From assembly GCF_046736045.1 (NCBI RefSeq), contig NZ_CP177134.1:2046001-2110000 (forward strand): DNA of 64,000 nucleotides, in the 5' to 3' direction. Made by a program: the position numbers and the translations under genes. The notes below the pieces were generated by a model that worked only from the letters and a program-made list of their open reading frames with translations, was not told the DNA's origin and did no database searches. This DNA is from Leptospira_A sp046736045 (GTDB lineage Bacteria > Spirochaetota > Leptospiria > Leptospirales > Leptospiraceae). Positions within the stretch are counted from its first letter, which is position 1, and the number at the start of each line of letters is the position of its first letter. This document shows, piece by piece, positions 34,390 to 42,344 of the stretch.

Positions 34390-34797
34390 GGACCAGACTG
34401 AATCAAAATGCCATTCCGACAAAATTTTAAAATACGCTCCGCTTGTATTGATTTCCTTGTTGGAATTGGGAAGGGAGTTCAAAGAATAATTCACTAAAAA
34501 AGGTGTGGTGACACTAGGAGTATAACTGGAAGGAAAATAAACATTCGGCTCAATGGATTTATTTGTTTTTTCAAAAAAGGATTGATACGCCCCCATTTCA
34601 AAACCTGCCAAAAAATGTTCCAAGAATAAAAATTTCAAACCTAACCCCAGATCCAAAACCAAAGGTGTTTTCGTAACAAAAGTTGTGGTATAGGATTCGT
34701 AGGACGCCGTCAAACGGTTGTAAGATGTATGGATCGCAGTGAATTTGGAATCCGGCAGGGTTGCCATTCCGAAATTCAAATACAACGGCGAACCCAT
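34249..34797 (-). pseudogene. Probable remnant of an outer-membrane beta-barrel protein
   Basis: The frame encodes 182 residues. The part from 34797 to about 34400 has alternating hydrophobic/aromatic strands (Leu-Val-Leu-Asp-Leu-Gly-Leu-Gly-Leu-Lys-Phe, Phe-Leu-Ala-Gly-Phe-Glu-Met-Gly) like a barrel. It has no signal peptide, and an in-frame TGA lies about 45 bases upstream of the first ATG. A neighbouring frame also opens with ATG. The last 140 bases are simply the complement of the small coiled-coil gene. This looks like a barrel gene that lost its 5' end; repeat element B sits upstream. Confidence 0.4.
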
Positions 34798-34947
34798 ATA
34801 TATGTTTGTTATACGATCGGTTCGTTTTCCGTTGCCTCATTCTTGTTTTCCCTCATCCGCCAAAGCTTCCGGAGATTCTATACTGCTTTTTGCAAAATGG
34901 CAAGAACCGATTTTGAGGAAAAATGAAATGGGCGAGCCCCCTTCGGG

Positions 34948-35020
34948 GTCGGGCTTCTCCGGGCTCCGCTGACGCTGCGGTCGCTTCCGCGACCAGGCCC
35001 TGCGCATCCCTCTCGCGGAG
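34948..35020 (+). repeat. Dispersed GC-rich repeat B, copy 1
   Basis: A GC-rich block in an AT-rich genome. The core at 34949-34985 aligns with 42159-42194 (shared TCCGG, CTCCGCT, CGGTC) and a 3' part shares ATCCCTnnCGCGGA. A CCCC-TTCG-GGGG hairpin lies just before it. The gap from 34798 to 35037 holds no gene. Confidence 0.65.
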
Positions 35021-35037
35021 GGAAGTCGACTAACGGG

Positions 35038-36117
35038 CTACCATCGGAAGAGGGAGAGAGTGTTGTTATTTGCTCCGTTTTCGGTTAACACCAATAGTTT
35101 ACCTGAAATTGGATCAATTTTTATAAAAGGAGCCAAACCTGACCCGGTTCCCTGGCCTATCGAAATATCTGTATGAAGACAATTAGAGCCATCTAGATCA
35201 CATCGGAATAAACTGGATTTGTCATTATTTGCTGTATTTCTAGTTACTACTAGTAGCTTGCTTGAAATTGGATCGATTATAGAAGCGCAATCAGATCCAG
35301 CTCCTTGTCCCGCTGAAATATCAGTGTGGGTACAATTTGAGCCATCTAAATTGCATCTAAATAAGCTAGGTCTGTTGCTGTTCGCTCCATTTATGGTTAC
35401 TACAAGTATCTTACTCGAAATATAATCGATTGAAACATTTGGCACTGACCCAGAACTCATTCCTTGTCCCGCTGAAATATCAGTGTGGGTACAATTTGAG
35501 CCATCTAAATTGCATCGAAATAAACTAGGTTTCGAATCGTTTGCCCCGTTACTTGTTACCACGACTAATTTGTTGGAAATGAAATCAATATTTATAGTAG
35601 ATACTGCACCAGAATACGCTCCTTGTCCCGCCGAAATATCAGTGTGGATACAATTTGAGCCATCTAAATTGCACCTAAATAAGCTAGGTCGATTATTGTT
35701 TGTTGCATTCATTGCCACAACTAGTAGCTTATTTGAGATTGGGTCAATGATTGCTGTAGGACCTTGGCCTGAATCAACTCCTTGTCCTGCAGCCAAATCG
35801 AAATGAGCGCAATTTTGTCCATCCAGATCGCAGCGAAATAAACTAGGTCTGTTATTATTTGCCCCATTACTAGTTACTACCAAAAGTTTAGCCAGAATTG
35901 AATCTATTAATATTGTTGGATAAACACCAGAACTAGCTCCTTGTCCCGCAGAAATATCAGTATGAACACAATTAGAGCCGTCTAAATCACATCGGAATAG
36001 GCTGGATTTATAATTGTTTGCTCCGTTTGATGTCGCTACCAAAAGCTTGTTTGAGATAGGATCAATTGTAGCTGATGGAGCTTGACCCGACCCAAACCCC
36101 TGACCCGCCGAAATATC
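35038..36117 (-). repeat. Seven in-frame 159-bp coding repeats
   Basis: The 3' part of the large lipoprotein gene consists of seven diverged direct repeats at an almost exact 159-base (53-codon) spacing; one unit is two codons shorter. Recurrent landmarks such as CCTTGTCCCGC recur at 35303, 35462, 35621, 35780 and 35939. The reading frame is kept throughout. Confidence 0.9.
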
Positions 36118-37884
36118 CGCATAACTTCCCGATCCGCTTGTTCCCGGCGGAGTCGATGCGGTAAATACCCTTTGTTCCTGCGAAAGTGAACTGATACCTC
36201 CCACGCCGTTTCTTGCTTCCACCCTAACATAATACATTGTGTTCACAGTTAAACCAGTGATTTTATGATATAAACTACTAATACCCGTTATATTGGTAGA
36301 AGATGTAGTCACGGAACTGGAAGTGTCATAATAAATTCGGTATTCCGTAGCATTGGAAACGGGAGCCCATTGCACAAATACTTCCGTTCCCACACCTAAT
36401 GCGGAAACTTGGGTGGGGGTAGGAACTGTTGTATCTACAATATAGTTTTCACTGCCCACTGTACTTGTGTTTCCTGCCTGGTCGCGGGCGAGGTATTTGA
36501 TGTAAGTGGTTGCCTGATCTGTTGCTGCAATCGCGGAAGAATACAAACTTCCGGAAGTGATATTTCCACTCGTTCCTGTGATTGCGGGGTTTGTCGGAGC
36601 CGAACCAACTCCGGAAGCATAGGCGATTTTATCGCAACCTGCACCGCCCGTATCATTGCAGGCCAAAGAGATGGAAATCAAAGTAACATAACTGCCACTT
36701 GTCGGGCTTGCGGTGACAGTCGGAGGAGTATCATCTCTTGTGATGGTGAGAGCATAAGAACCTGTAAACCCATTATTGGGATTGGTGACGCAGATCCGGA
36801 TGGTGGTATTTCCAAGAGATAGAGAGCCGGCGGTAAAAGTGGTAGCGGTATTGGAAATAGCAGCAGTTATACTACCATTGCTGAGTTCGCTTCCGTCCGT
36901 ACAATCGGTTCCTCCGCTTCGAACACTATAGTTTCCGCTGACATTGCTTGACCAGGTCAGGAGTGAAGAGTTGATTGCACCTCCGTTATTGCTTACATAG
37001 AGGGAAGCAAGACTTGCCGTTACGTTCGGAACATTGCTGTCGATCACATAAGTATCCGTATGCGATGTAGATAAATTTCCCGCCATATCACGGCAAAGAT
37101 AACGAACGGAATAGGTTCCGTTTCCTTCCGATCCTACCGTAAAACTGGTGCTCGGTGGATTTTTGATTGTACCGTTGACGGGGTTGAAACCGGGGGCAGT
37201 CCCATCAACCGTATAAACTATGTTACCTGGTGCAATATTGTCCGAACAAAGTATGGTGACTGTCTTTGCCGAAGGATAAGTTCCCCCTGCGGGAGTTGCA
37301 AGCGAAGTAGGCAGTGTGGTATCGTTTGCCAATTGCCCGAGAATGGGATTGTCTACGATTCCGTCTCCGTTAGAATCAAAACCTTGTCCAGGAAGGATGG
37401 TTACTTGGTTTCCCCCGTTCGGCTCGGTCGTCAATGTGATGGAGCCGTTGTTTCCGACGGTAATGTAGTAATCAATCACTCCATCCCCGTTGGCATCGAC
37501 ACCATTGGGAACTCCATCTCCATCCGAATCGATGAGTATCAGGCTTGGGGATGTGGTACCTCCCGCATTTCCGCCGGAGGAATCTATGACAATCGCATCC
37601 GCAACTCCATCTCCGTCAGTATCTACAACCGTTCCCGTTACATTTCCCTGTCCGCCGTTGAATGTCACAGTTTGTCCGGGGGTAAGTGTTTTGGATCCAC
37701 TGGAATTTGTGGTACTTCCGCCAAGTCCCAATACCATTGCCATCGAAGGAGACCAATCCTGCGGAGCAAGTGGTCCGCAATGGTACATAGAAAACGCCAG
37801 AAGCAAACTGAAAATATATCCGGAACTGTTTGTTGCCGGACTTTTCCCTTTAAGGGGAGTTAGGCATGAGAAAGTATTTCGCAT
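35038..37884 (-). CDS. Giant lipoprotein with Ca-binding, FN3 and seven 53-residue propeller-like repeats
   Basis: This 948-residue exported protein (ATG 37884; a TTG at 37902 is possible) has a hydrophobic segment ending in Ser-Met-Tyr-His-Cys. Cys36 is a lipidation candidate, although His before Cys is unusual. Domains in order: thrombospondin-3-like Asp-x-Asp-Gly-Asp-Gly calcium loops at about 70-175, a chitobiase-like C-terminal domain at about 185-290, Ig-like segments, an FN3 domain at about 490-585, and seven repeats to the end. Each repeat runs Asp-Ile-Ser-Ala-Gly-Gln-Gly, Ile-Asp-Pro-Ile-Ser, Lys-Leu-Leu-Val-Val and Ser-Leu-Phe-Arg-Cys-x-Leu-Asp-Gly-x-Asn-Cys. The repeated Cys pair suggests one disulfide per blade. 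Seven units of 53 residues fit a seven-bladed beta-propeller. Surface adhesion is an inference. Confidence 0.8.
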   Translation of the reverse strand: MRNTFSCLTPLKGKSPATNSSGYIFSLLLAFSMYHCGPLAPQDWSPSMAMVLGLGGSTTNSSGSKTLTPGQTVTFNGGQGNVTGTVVDTDGDGVADAIVIDSSGGNAGGTTSPSLILIDSDGDGVPNGVDANGDGVIDYYITVGNNGSITLTTEPNGGNQVTILPGQGFDSNGDGIVDNPILGQLANDTTLPTSLATPAGGTYPSAKTVTILCSDNIAPGNIVYTVDGTAPGFNPVNGTIKNPPSTSFTVGSEGNGTYSVRYLCRDMAGNLSTSHTDTYVIDSNVPNVTASLASLYVSNNGGAINSSLLTWSSNVSGNYSVRSGGTDCTDGSELSNGSITAAISNTATTFTAGSLSLGNTTIRICVTNPNNGFTGSYALTITRDDTPPTVTASPTSGSYVTLISISLACNDTGGAGCDKIAYASGVGSAPTNPAITGTSGNITSGSLYSSAIAATDQATTYIKYLARDQAGNTSTVGSENYIVDTTVPTPTQVSALGVGTEVFVQWAPVSNATEYRIYYDTSSSVTTSSTNITGISSLYHKITGLTVNTMYYVRVEARNGVGGISSLSQEQRVFTASTPPGTSGSGSYADISAGQGFGSGQAPSATIDPISNKLLVATSNGANNYKSSLFRCDLDGSNCVHTDISAGQGASSGVYPTILIDSILAKLLVVTSNGANNNRPSLFRCDLDGQNCAHFDLAAGQGVDSGQGPTAIIDPISNKLLVVAMNATNNNRPSLFRCNLDGSNCIHTDISAGQGAYSGAVSTINIDFISNKLVVVTSNGANDSKPSLFRCNLDGSNCTHTDISAGQGMSSGSVPNVSIDYISSKILVVTINGANSNRPSLFRCNLDGSNCTHTDISAGQGAGSDCASIIDPISSKLLVVTRNTANNDKSSLFRCDLDGSNCLHTDISIGQGTGSGLAPFIKIDPISGKLLVLTENGANNNTLSLFRW

Positions 37885-38074
37885 TAAATTTTTGATTTCC
37901 AATCAATACATTTTACTTTTGTCTAACGGCAGAGTAATCTTAATTCCTTTTTGTAGTGAAAAAAGGGAGAAAATTTCATTTCTTTGAATTTTATTTCTAT
38001 TTTCTCAAACAGGAATTAGTTTCTCAGTTTGCCTTAAAACTTTGAAATCTACTTTAAGTCAAAATGGTGCCTGA

Positions 38075-38437
38075 ATGAAATTATTAATTTTATATATTAT
38101 ATTATTCTTTTCGTTTCCTGTTTTTGCAGACAAACTCATTTTGAAAACAGGAGAAATTCTCATCGGGAAAATTTGGGTCTCCGATGAAGCATTTCTCTGG
38201 GTCGAAGGTTCCAACGGAATCTATCGGGTTTCCAGGCATAGTGTTTCCAAAGTAGAACCGGGTGAGCTAACCGGTAAAAAACTGCGTTTAGCGCTGGCAG
38301 ACGGAACCGAGGTGAAAGGCAGATTTTGGGCCTGGAATTCCGAATTCATCGAGCTGGGAAGCGAAACAGGCAAAGAATTAATGCGTTATTCATGGAATTC
38401 AATCAATCGATGCGATTTTTTAGAAGATTCTCAATAA
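38075..38437 (+). CDS. Small exported protein with Sm/SH3-like strands
   Basis: This 120-residue protein has a signal peptide cleaved after Val-Phe-Ala and a short beta-rich mature domain. Two similar halves appear: Leu-Lys-Thr-Gly-Glu-Ile-Leu-Ile-Gly-Lys and Leu-Ala-Asp-Gly-Thr-Glu-Val-Lys-Gly-Arg, each followed by strands ending in an Ile/Val-x-x-Ile/Val. This layout resembles small barrel (Sm/SH3-like) domains. A related Asp-Gly-Thr-Glu-Ile segment closes the FecR-like protein two genes downstream. It is 48 bases upstream of an ECF sigma gene and likely belongs to the same module. Confidence 0.65.
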   Translation: MKLLILYIILFFSFPVFADKLILKTGEILIGKIWVSDEAFLWVEGSNGIYRVSRHSVSKVEPGELTGKKLRLALADGTEVKGRFWAWNSEFIELGSETGKELMRYSWNSINRCDFLEDSQ

Positions 38438-38485
38438 AATTTTCCCTTTTTTCCTTCCTCCGGGGAATGAATTAGCAGAGGGCTT

Positions 38486-39001
38486 TTGAATCGAGAGTTT
38501 CTAAGTAAGATATTTCTAGCAAACAAGGGGGCACTTTTATCCTATTTACGTAGGTTAGGTGCAGATTATGATACCGCTGAGGATTTGTCTCATGAGGTTT
38601 TCCTGCGTTTGTATGAAAAATCTCAGAAAGGTTTGGAAGCTATGGCTATCGAATCCATTCCCCCTTTGATGATGGGGATTGGTAGAAATCTTTTTCTAAA
38701 ACACCTGAGAAAAGCGGGTAGAGTGCATTTGGGTTTTTCCGGTGCAGAAATACCTGCCTTGGTACAAGGTAAAAGAAGAGAATTGATGTTGGTTTTTGAT
38801 TCGATTCTTTCCGGCGACGAGCTTCCCGATCGGGAAAAAGAAATTTTATATCTTCGTTTTTCCGACGGAAGGAAGTTAAAAGAAATCGCTGAGATTGTTA
38901 AGATAGATGAGAAAACAGTTCGTTCTTGTTTAGAAAAGGGCGTAAAAGTGATACGAAAGGTTTTTCAGAAAGAAGGATGGACCTGGGAGGACTGGGCATG
39001 A
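38486..39001 (+). CDS. ECF-type RNA polymerase sigma factor
   Basis: This 171-residue sigma70-family factor starts at TTG 38486. Region 2 is near residues 15-75, with Tyr-Asp-Thr-Ala-Glu-Asp-Leu-Ser-His-Glu-Val-Phe-Leu-Arg-Leu. Region 4 is near 110-160, with Pro-Asp-Arg-Glu-Lys-Glu-Ile-Leu-Tyr-Leu-Arg-Phe and a helix-turn-helix Leu-Lys-Glu-Ile-Ala-Glu. The stop overlaps the next start (ATGA), so it is coupled to the FecR-like membrane protein, probably its anti-sigma factor. Its own target promoter is not recognised here. Confidence 0.9.
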   Translation: MNREFLSKIFLANKGALLSYLRRLGADYDTAEDLSHEVFLRLYEKSQKGLEAMAIESIPPLMMGIGRNLFLKHLRKAGRVHLGFSGAEIPALVQGKRRELMLVFDSILSGDELPDREKEILYLRFSDGRKLKEIAEIVKIDEKTVRSCLEKGVKVIRKVFQKEGWTWEDWA

Positions 39002-39999
39002 AACAAACTCCATGGTGGGAATCTGATAATCCGGAAGATTGGCCTCAGCCTTTGCAAGACCTTACTTGGAATGCAGAAGAAAGAAAGACCTCTACCTCTA
39101 TTCAGCGTAGAAAGTGGACAAGCACGCTTTCTATCCTTTCTTTTCCAATTTCGGCAGCGGCGATGATCGCCGCTGCCTTTTTCCTCTACAGCGGAAAAGA
39201 CAAACACCTAAATACTGTTAACCAATCTGTTCTGATTACAGATGTCAGCGGAAATGTTGGATTGCGCCGAACAGGATCCAACGACGCTTCCGTTTTGTCC
39301 CCCGGGTCCAATTTATTGGCGGGAGATCTTTGGATTCTTTCCGATAGGAGTAAGGTGCAGATTTCACCTTCTCCCGGAATTTCTTTGCGCCTGCAAGGCC
39401 CGGGCATAGTTGCCTGGAAAGAAGTGATTTCAGAAGGCATCCCTCGTTTGCATCTGAACATTCGTTCAGGTGAAGTGGTGGTTCTCTCCGATCCGAGAGC
39501 GGCAAAATCTTTGGTTTGGGAAAGTTCCCACCAAACATATGTTCTTCTTGGAACGTTCGCACGTTTGAAAGTAGACGGAAATTCGGATTCTCTGGACGTT
39601 TGGGAAGGGAAAATTCAACTTCTTTCCAACAAAGTAGGATTAGGTTCTATCGGCGAAGGAAAGTCTTACCAAGTCACAGAAACCAACGGGGTTTATTCCG
39701 ATCACACATCCTCTCTTTCTTATGCGTCTTTACGGGAAGGGGGAGTTCTAAAAACAGAACTGGAGCAGGAACAGATAGTCATTTCCGGGAATTCGGAATC
39801 ACAAACGGATTCGGAAGCAAAACAGATCAGAACTTGGAAGGAATTGATCGCACTTTATGGCAATGCCGCAAAAATCAAATTCAAAGACGGAACTGAGATT
39901 TTTGCAGTGTGGTATGTGAAAGGCGGAAAATGGCATATCCTGACACCGGAAGAAACGATTATTGTTGCTCCCGAATCCATTTTATCTTTAGAAAATTAA
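38998..39999 (+). CDS. FecR-domain membrane protein, probable anti-sigma factor
   Basis: This 333-residue protein has a short cytoplasmic N-terminus (about 40 residues), one membrane helix at about 45-66, and a periplasmic FecR domain. The FecR domain has Thr-Asp-Val-Ser-Gly-Asn-Val, Leu-Leu-Ala-Gly-Asp, and Val-Leu-Leu-Gly-Thr-Phe-Ala-Arg-Leu motifs. The last 60 residues form a separate strand-rich segment containing Lys-Phe-Lys-Asp-Gly-Thr-Glu-Ile. It overlaps the ECF sigma gene by the ATGA arrangement and has a GGGAGG ribosome site. FecR-type partners hold or activate their sigma factor in response to envelope signals; the signal is unknown. Confidence 0.85.
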   Translation: MKQTPWWESDNPEDWPQPLQDLTWNAEERKTSTSIQRRKWTSTLSILSFPISAAAMIAAAFFLYSGKDKHLNTVNQSVLITDVSGNVGLRRTGSNDASVLSPGSNLLAGDLWILSDRSKVQISPSPGISLRLQGPGIVAWKEVISEGIPRLHLNIRSGEVVVLSDPRAAKSLVWESSHQTYVLLGTFARLKVDGNSDSLDVWEGKIQLLSNKVGLGSIGEGKSYQVTETNGVYSDHTSSLSYASLREGGVLKTELEQEQIVISGNSESQTDSEAKQIRTWKELIALYGNAAKIKFKDGTEIFAVWYVKGGKWHILTPEETIIVAPESILSLEN

Positions 40000-40029
40000 A
40001 AGTATATATCTCCCAATCAAATCCATTTC

Positions 40030-40764
40030 ATGAATCGAATCACGAGCTTATCCATATTATTGTCGTTTATCTTTTGTTTTGCGATTTCCCCATTATTTTC
40101 TCAAGGGATCGACAGTGATGGCAATTTGGAAATGCGTGTTCTGGAAGAAGAAAACAAAGAATTGAAACGCCAGGTCAAAGAAAAAGAAATGGCATCCAAA
40201 GTTTTCAGAATCAAAAAGGAAGCAGCGGAGTTGCAGGAAGAGGGAAATAAAAAAGTCAAAGAAAGTTCTATTGCTGAAAAAGAAGAATTGCAAAGAAGAT
40301 GGTATGAAAAAAAGGAAAGAGCAAAGCGGCTACGAAAGAATTTCTTTTACCCTGGGTATGGTTATTTGCAAGTAGAGGAAAATAAAAAAGGTCTGCTTGT
40401 CACAGGATTTTTTACCTTATTTCTTTTTGGCGGGATTCATTTTCTTAACGAAGCAAATTCCAGTTTAAGTCATGCAAATTCGAATAAACTGATCCCTTGG
40501 GAATATACCAAAAGTTATTCCGAATACGAATCTTCCTATCGGGCTGCCAATGTACTTTTTATCCTTGGGATTGTTACTTACTCTCTCGTCATGTATGATT
40601 CCTTTCATTCTGCGGAAGATGATGAACAAAAAACAGGTGTTAGGACACATATAGGTATGACTCCCGTTCGAAATCATTCGGTTCATCGTTTGGATGGAAG
40701 TTCTTTATATGCGATGCCTCAATCGGAAATGAATGCATCGATTTCATTGTATCTTAGGTTTTAA
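40030..40764 (+). CDS. Exported coiled-coil protein with two hydrophobic helices
   Basis: This 244-residue protein has a signal peptide ending near Leu-Phe-Ser-Gln, a Lys/Glu-rich coiled coil at about 33-100, a helix Leu-Leu-Val-Thr-Gly-Phe-Phe-Thr-Leu-Phe-Leu-Phe near 118-135, and another hydrophobic helix near 175-192. I recognise no family. It lies 30 bases after the FecR-like gene, probably in the same operon. It may be an envelope output or sensing component of that system. Confidence 0.65.
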   Translation: MNRITSLSILLSFIFCFAISPLFSQGIDSDGNLEMRVLEEENKELKRQVKEKEMASKVFRIKKEAAELQEEGNKKVKESSIAEKEELQRRWYEKKERAKRLRKNFFYPGYGYLQVEENKKGLLVTGFFTLFLFGGIHFLNEANSSLSHANSNKLIPWEYTKSYSEYESSYRAANVLFILGIVTYSLVMYDSFHSAEDDEQKTGVRTHIGMTPVRNHSVHRLDGSSLYAMPQSEMNASISLYLRF

Positions 40765-40911
40765 ATTTTCATTGATCGGTTCCGGCCTGCCGATTTTTAG
40801 AATAGCCCCGATTTCGAATTGGCATGGGGATCTTTACTACGTGTCTAACTTCCCATCCATTTTCAAAGAAAAACTCTTTTCCTTCCCGAGGCTCCTTAGA
40901 ACCCTTGTCCC

Positions 40912-42090
40912 ATGGTAGAAAAAGCGATGACCCCCTTCGGTGAAATAGCACCGAAAACCCCAGCCACTCTTGATAAAATCAAAAAGAACATCTATGGACG
41001 TTACCTAGAAGAATTCACAGTAGGGGACATCTATGTTCACCCCCGTCAATTCACTGTGGATCGTAGTTTCGCCCAAGAGTTTGCGACTACGTTTATGGAT
41101 GCAAATCCTCTGTATCTTTCCGCAGAATACGCGAAAGCTCACGGTTTTCAAGACTTACTTGTTCCTCCGTTGATGGTTTTCAATTTGGCCCTTTCCATCG
41201 GAGTGCAGAATAACAGTGAAAAGGCGCTCGCCAATCTCGGTTATTACAATGCTCAATTCCTCCAACCGGTTTATCCTGGAGATACTCTCGGCTCCCGTAC
41301 GAAAATTCTTGCAGTCGACGACAAAGGTCCGGACAAGCCGGGAATCGTTCATGTTCGTACACTTTGTCTCAATCAAAAAAACGAAGTGGTCTTGCAATAC
41401 GAAAGAAAAATCATGATTTACCAATCCAATGGAAAGCCGAAAGGAAATTCCAAGCCGGGTGACAAGTCCGCTTTTTTTCCCGAATCGGCAACACCTGCAC
41501 TCAAACTTCCCAAGTTGCAATTTCCAACCGGGCTAAAGGATGTTACATGGGGACATACTTATTTCGAAAACTTCCAACCTGGACAAATTTACGTGCACCA
41601 AAACGGCCGTACTATTACCGATGAACATTACCAATGGACATTCCGCGTAGGAAACACTCACCCTCTTCATTACGACAAACTTTATTCAGCAGGAATCTCA
41701 GGTCCCATGGGCGGCGAACCGGTTGTATACGGCGGACTCGTATTTGGTTGGTTAGTTGGAAATGCTTCCCGCGATATTTCGGAAAACGCGCTTTGGGAAA
41801 TCGGATTCACCGAAGGTTATCATACTCAACCAGCTTTTTCGGGAGATACCGTAACTAGCATTAGTCGTATTCTTTCCGTGGAAGACAAAGGAACCGAATA
41901 CGGAATCCCTGCCGGTGAAGTTCAAATCCAGCTTATCGGACTGAAAAATATCAAAGCAAACGATGCACTTGATAAATTCGGTGCGGATTTATTCCTGAAA
42001 GAAAATGACAAAAAGAAATTAGGAAAAGAAAAAATCCCTGAAAAAATCTTCGAAATCGAAAGAAGGCTTTTGATCAAAAAACAACCGTAA
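40912..42090 (+). CDS. Double MaoC/hotdog hydratase, mesaconyl-CoA-hydratase-like
   Basis: This 392-residue protein contains two hotdog domains, at about residues 25-180 and 205-375. The second has Phe-Arg-Val-Gly-Asn-Thr-His-Pro-Leu-His-Tyr-Asp with the hydratase His. The first has Met-Asp-Ala-Asn-Pro-Leu-Tyr-Leu, where Tyr replaces the usual His, so the first domain may be structural. Length and arrangement resemble mesaconyl-CoA/methylmalyl-CoA hydratases of the ethylmalonyl pathway, but other enoyl-CoA hydratases are possible. The start is ATG 40912 or an internal ATG five codons later. Confidence 0.75.
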   Translation: MVEKAMTPFGEIAPKTPATLDKIKKNIYGRYLEEFTVGDIYVHPRQFTVDRSFAQEFATTFMDANPLYLSAEYAKAHGFQDLLVPPLMVFNLALSIGVQNNSEKALANLGYYNAQFLQPVYPGDTLGSRTKILAVDDKGPDKPGIVHVRTLCLNQKNEVVLQYERKIMIYQSNGKPKGNSKPGDKSAFFPESATPALKLPKLQFPTGLKDVTWGHTYFENFQPGQIYVHQNGRTITDEHYQWTFRVGNTHPLHYDKLYSAGISGPMGGEPVVYGGLVFGWLVGNASRDISENALWEIGFTEGYHTQPAFSGDTVTSISRILSVEDKGTEYGIPAGEVQIQLIGLKNIKANDALDKFGADLFLKENDKKKLGKEKIPEKIFEIERRLLIKKQP

Positions 42091-42157
42091 GTCGGACGTT
42101 ACCCAAACCCCACAATTTTCTTTGATTGATCAAACGAATGATTTGTGGGGATTTGGG

Positions 42158-42240
42158 CCCGGGCTCGTCCGGACTCCGCTTGGCGCTCCGGTCCCCCGCC
42201 GCAGGCGTGTGACTAAATCCTTCCGATCCCTAACGCGGAT
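42158..42240 (+). repeat. Dispersed GC-rich repeat B, copy 2
   Basis: This is the second copy of the GC-rich element seen at 34948. Shared blocks include GGGCT, TCCGG, CTCCGCT, GCGCT/CGCTG, CGGTC and a 3' ATCCCTnnCGCGGA. It lies in the 254-base gap between two co-oriented genes. The rest of the gap holds the hydrolase promoter. Confidence 0.65.
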
Positions 42241-42305
42241 CAAATTTAAAACAAACCAAATGTGATTCTTATCTTAAAAGAAGAATCTCCAAAGACGGAA
42301 TAAAA

Positions 42306-42334
42306 GTGACATATTCTGTGGTACCTATTACATT
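42306..42334 (+). promoter_or_regulatory. Promoter of the MBL hydrolase gene, near-leaderless
   Basis: GTGACA (42306-42311) and TACATT (42329-42334) are 17 bases apart. The expected transcription start near 42341 leaves about 4 bases before ATG 42345, with no ribosome site. Confidence 0.5.
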
Positions 42335-42344
42335 TACCTAAGCC

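Noticed and set aside
35038..36117. Regularly spaced repeats that might suggest a CRISPR array
   Set aside because: The period is 159 bases, the repeats diverge and stay in frame, and they encode protein repeats; there are no short identical repeats with unique spacers.
36409..36822. Plus-strand Cys-rich ORF inside the giant lipoprotein gene
   Set aside because: It is an antisense shadow of Ser/Thr-rich coding sequence with no ribosome site and no similarity.
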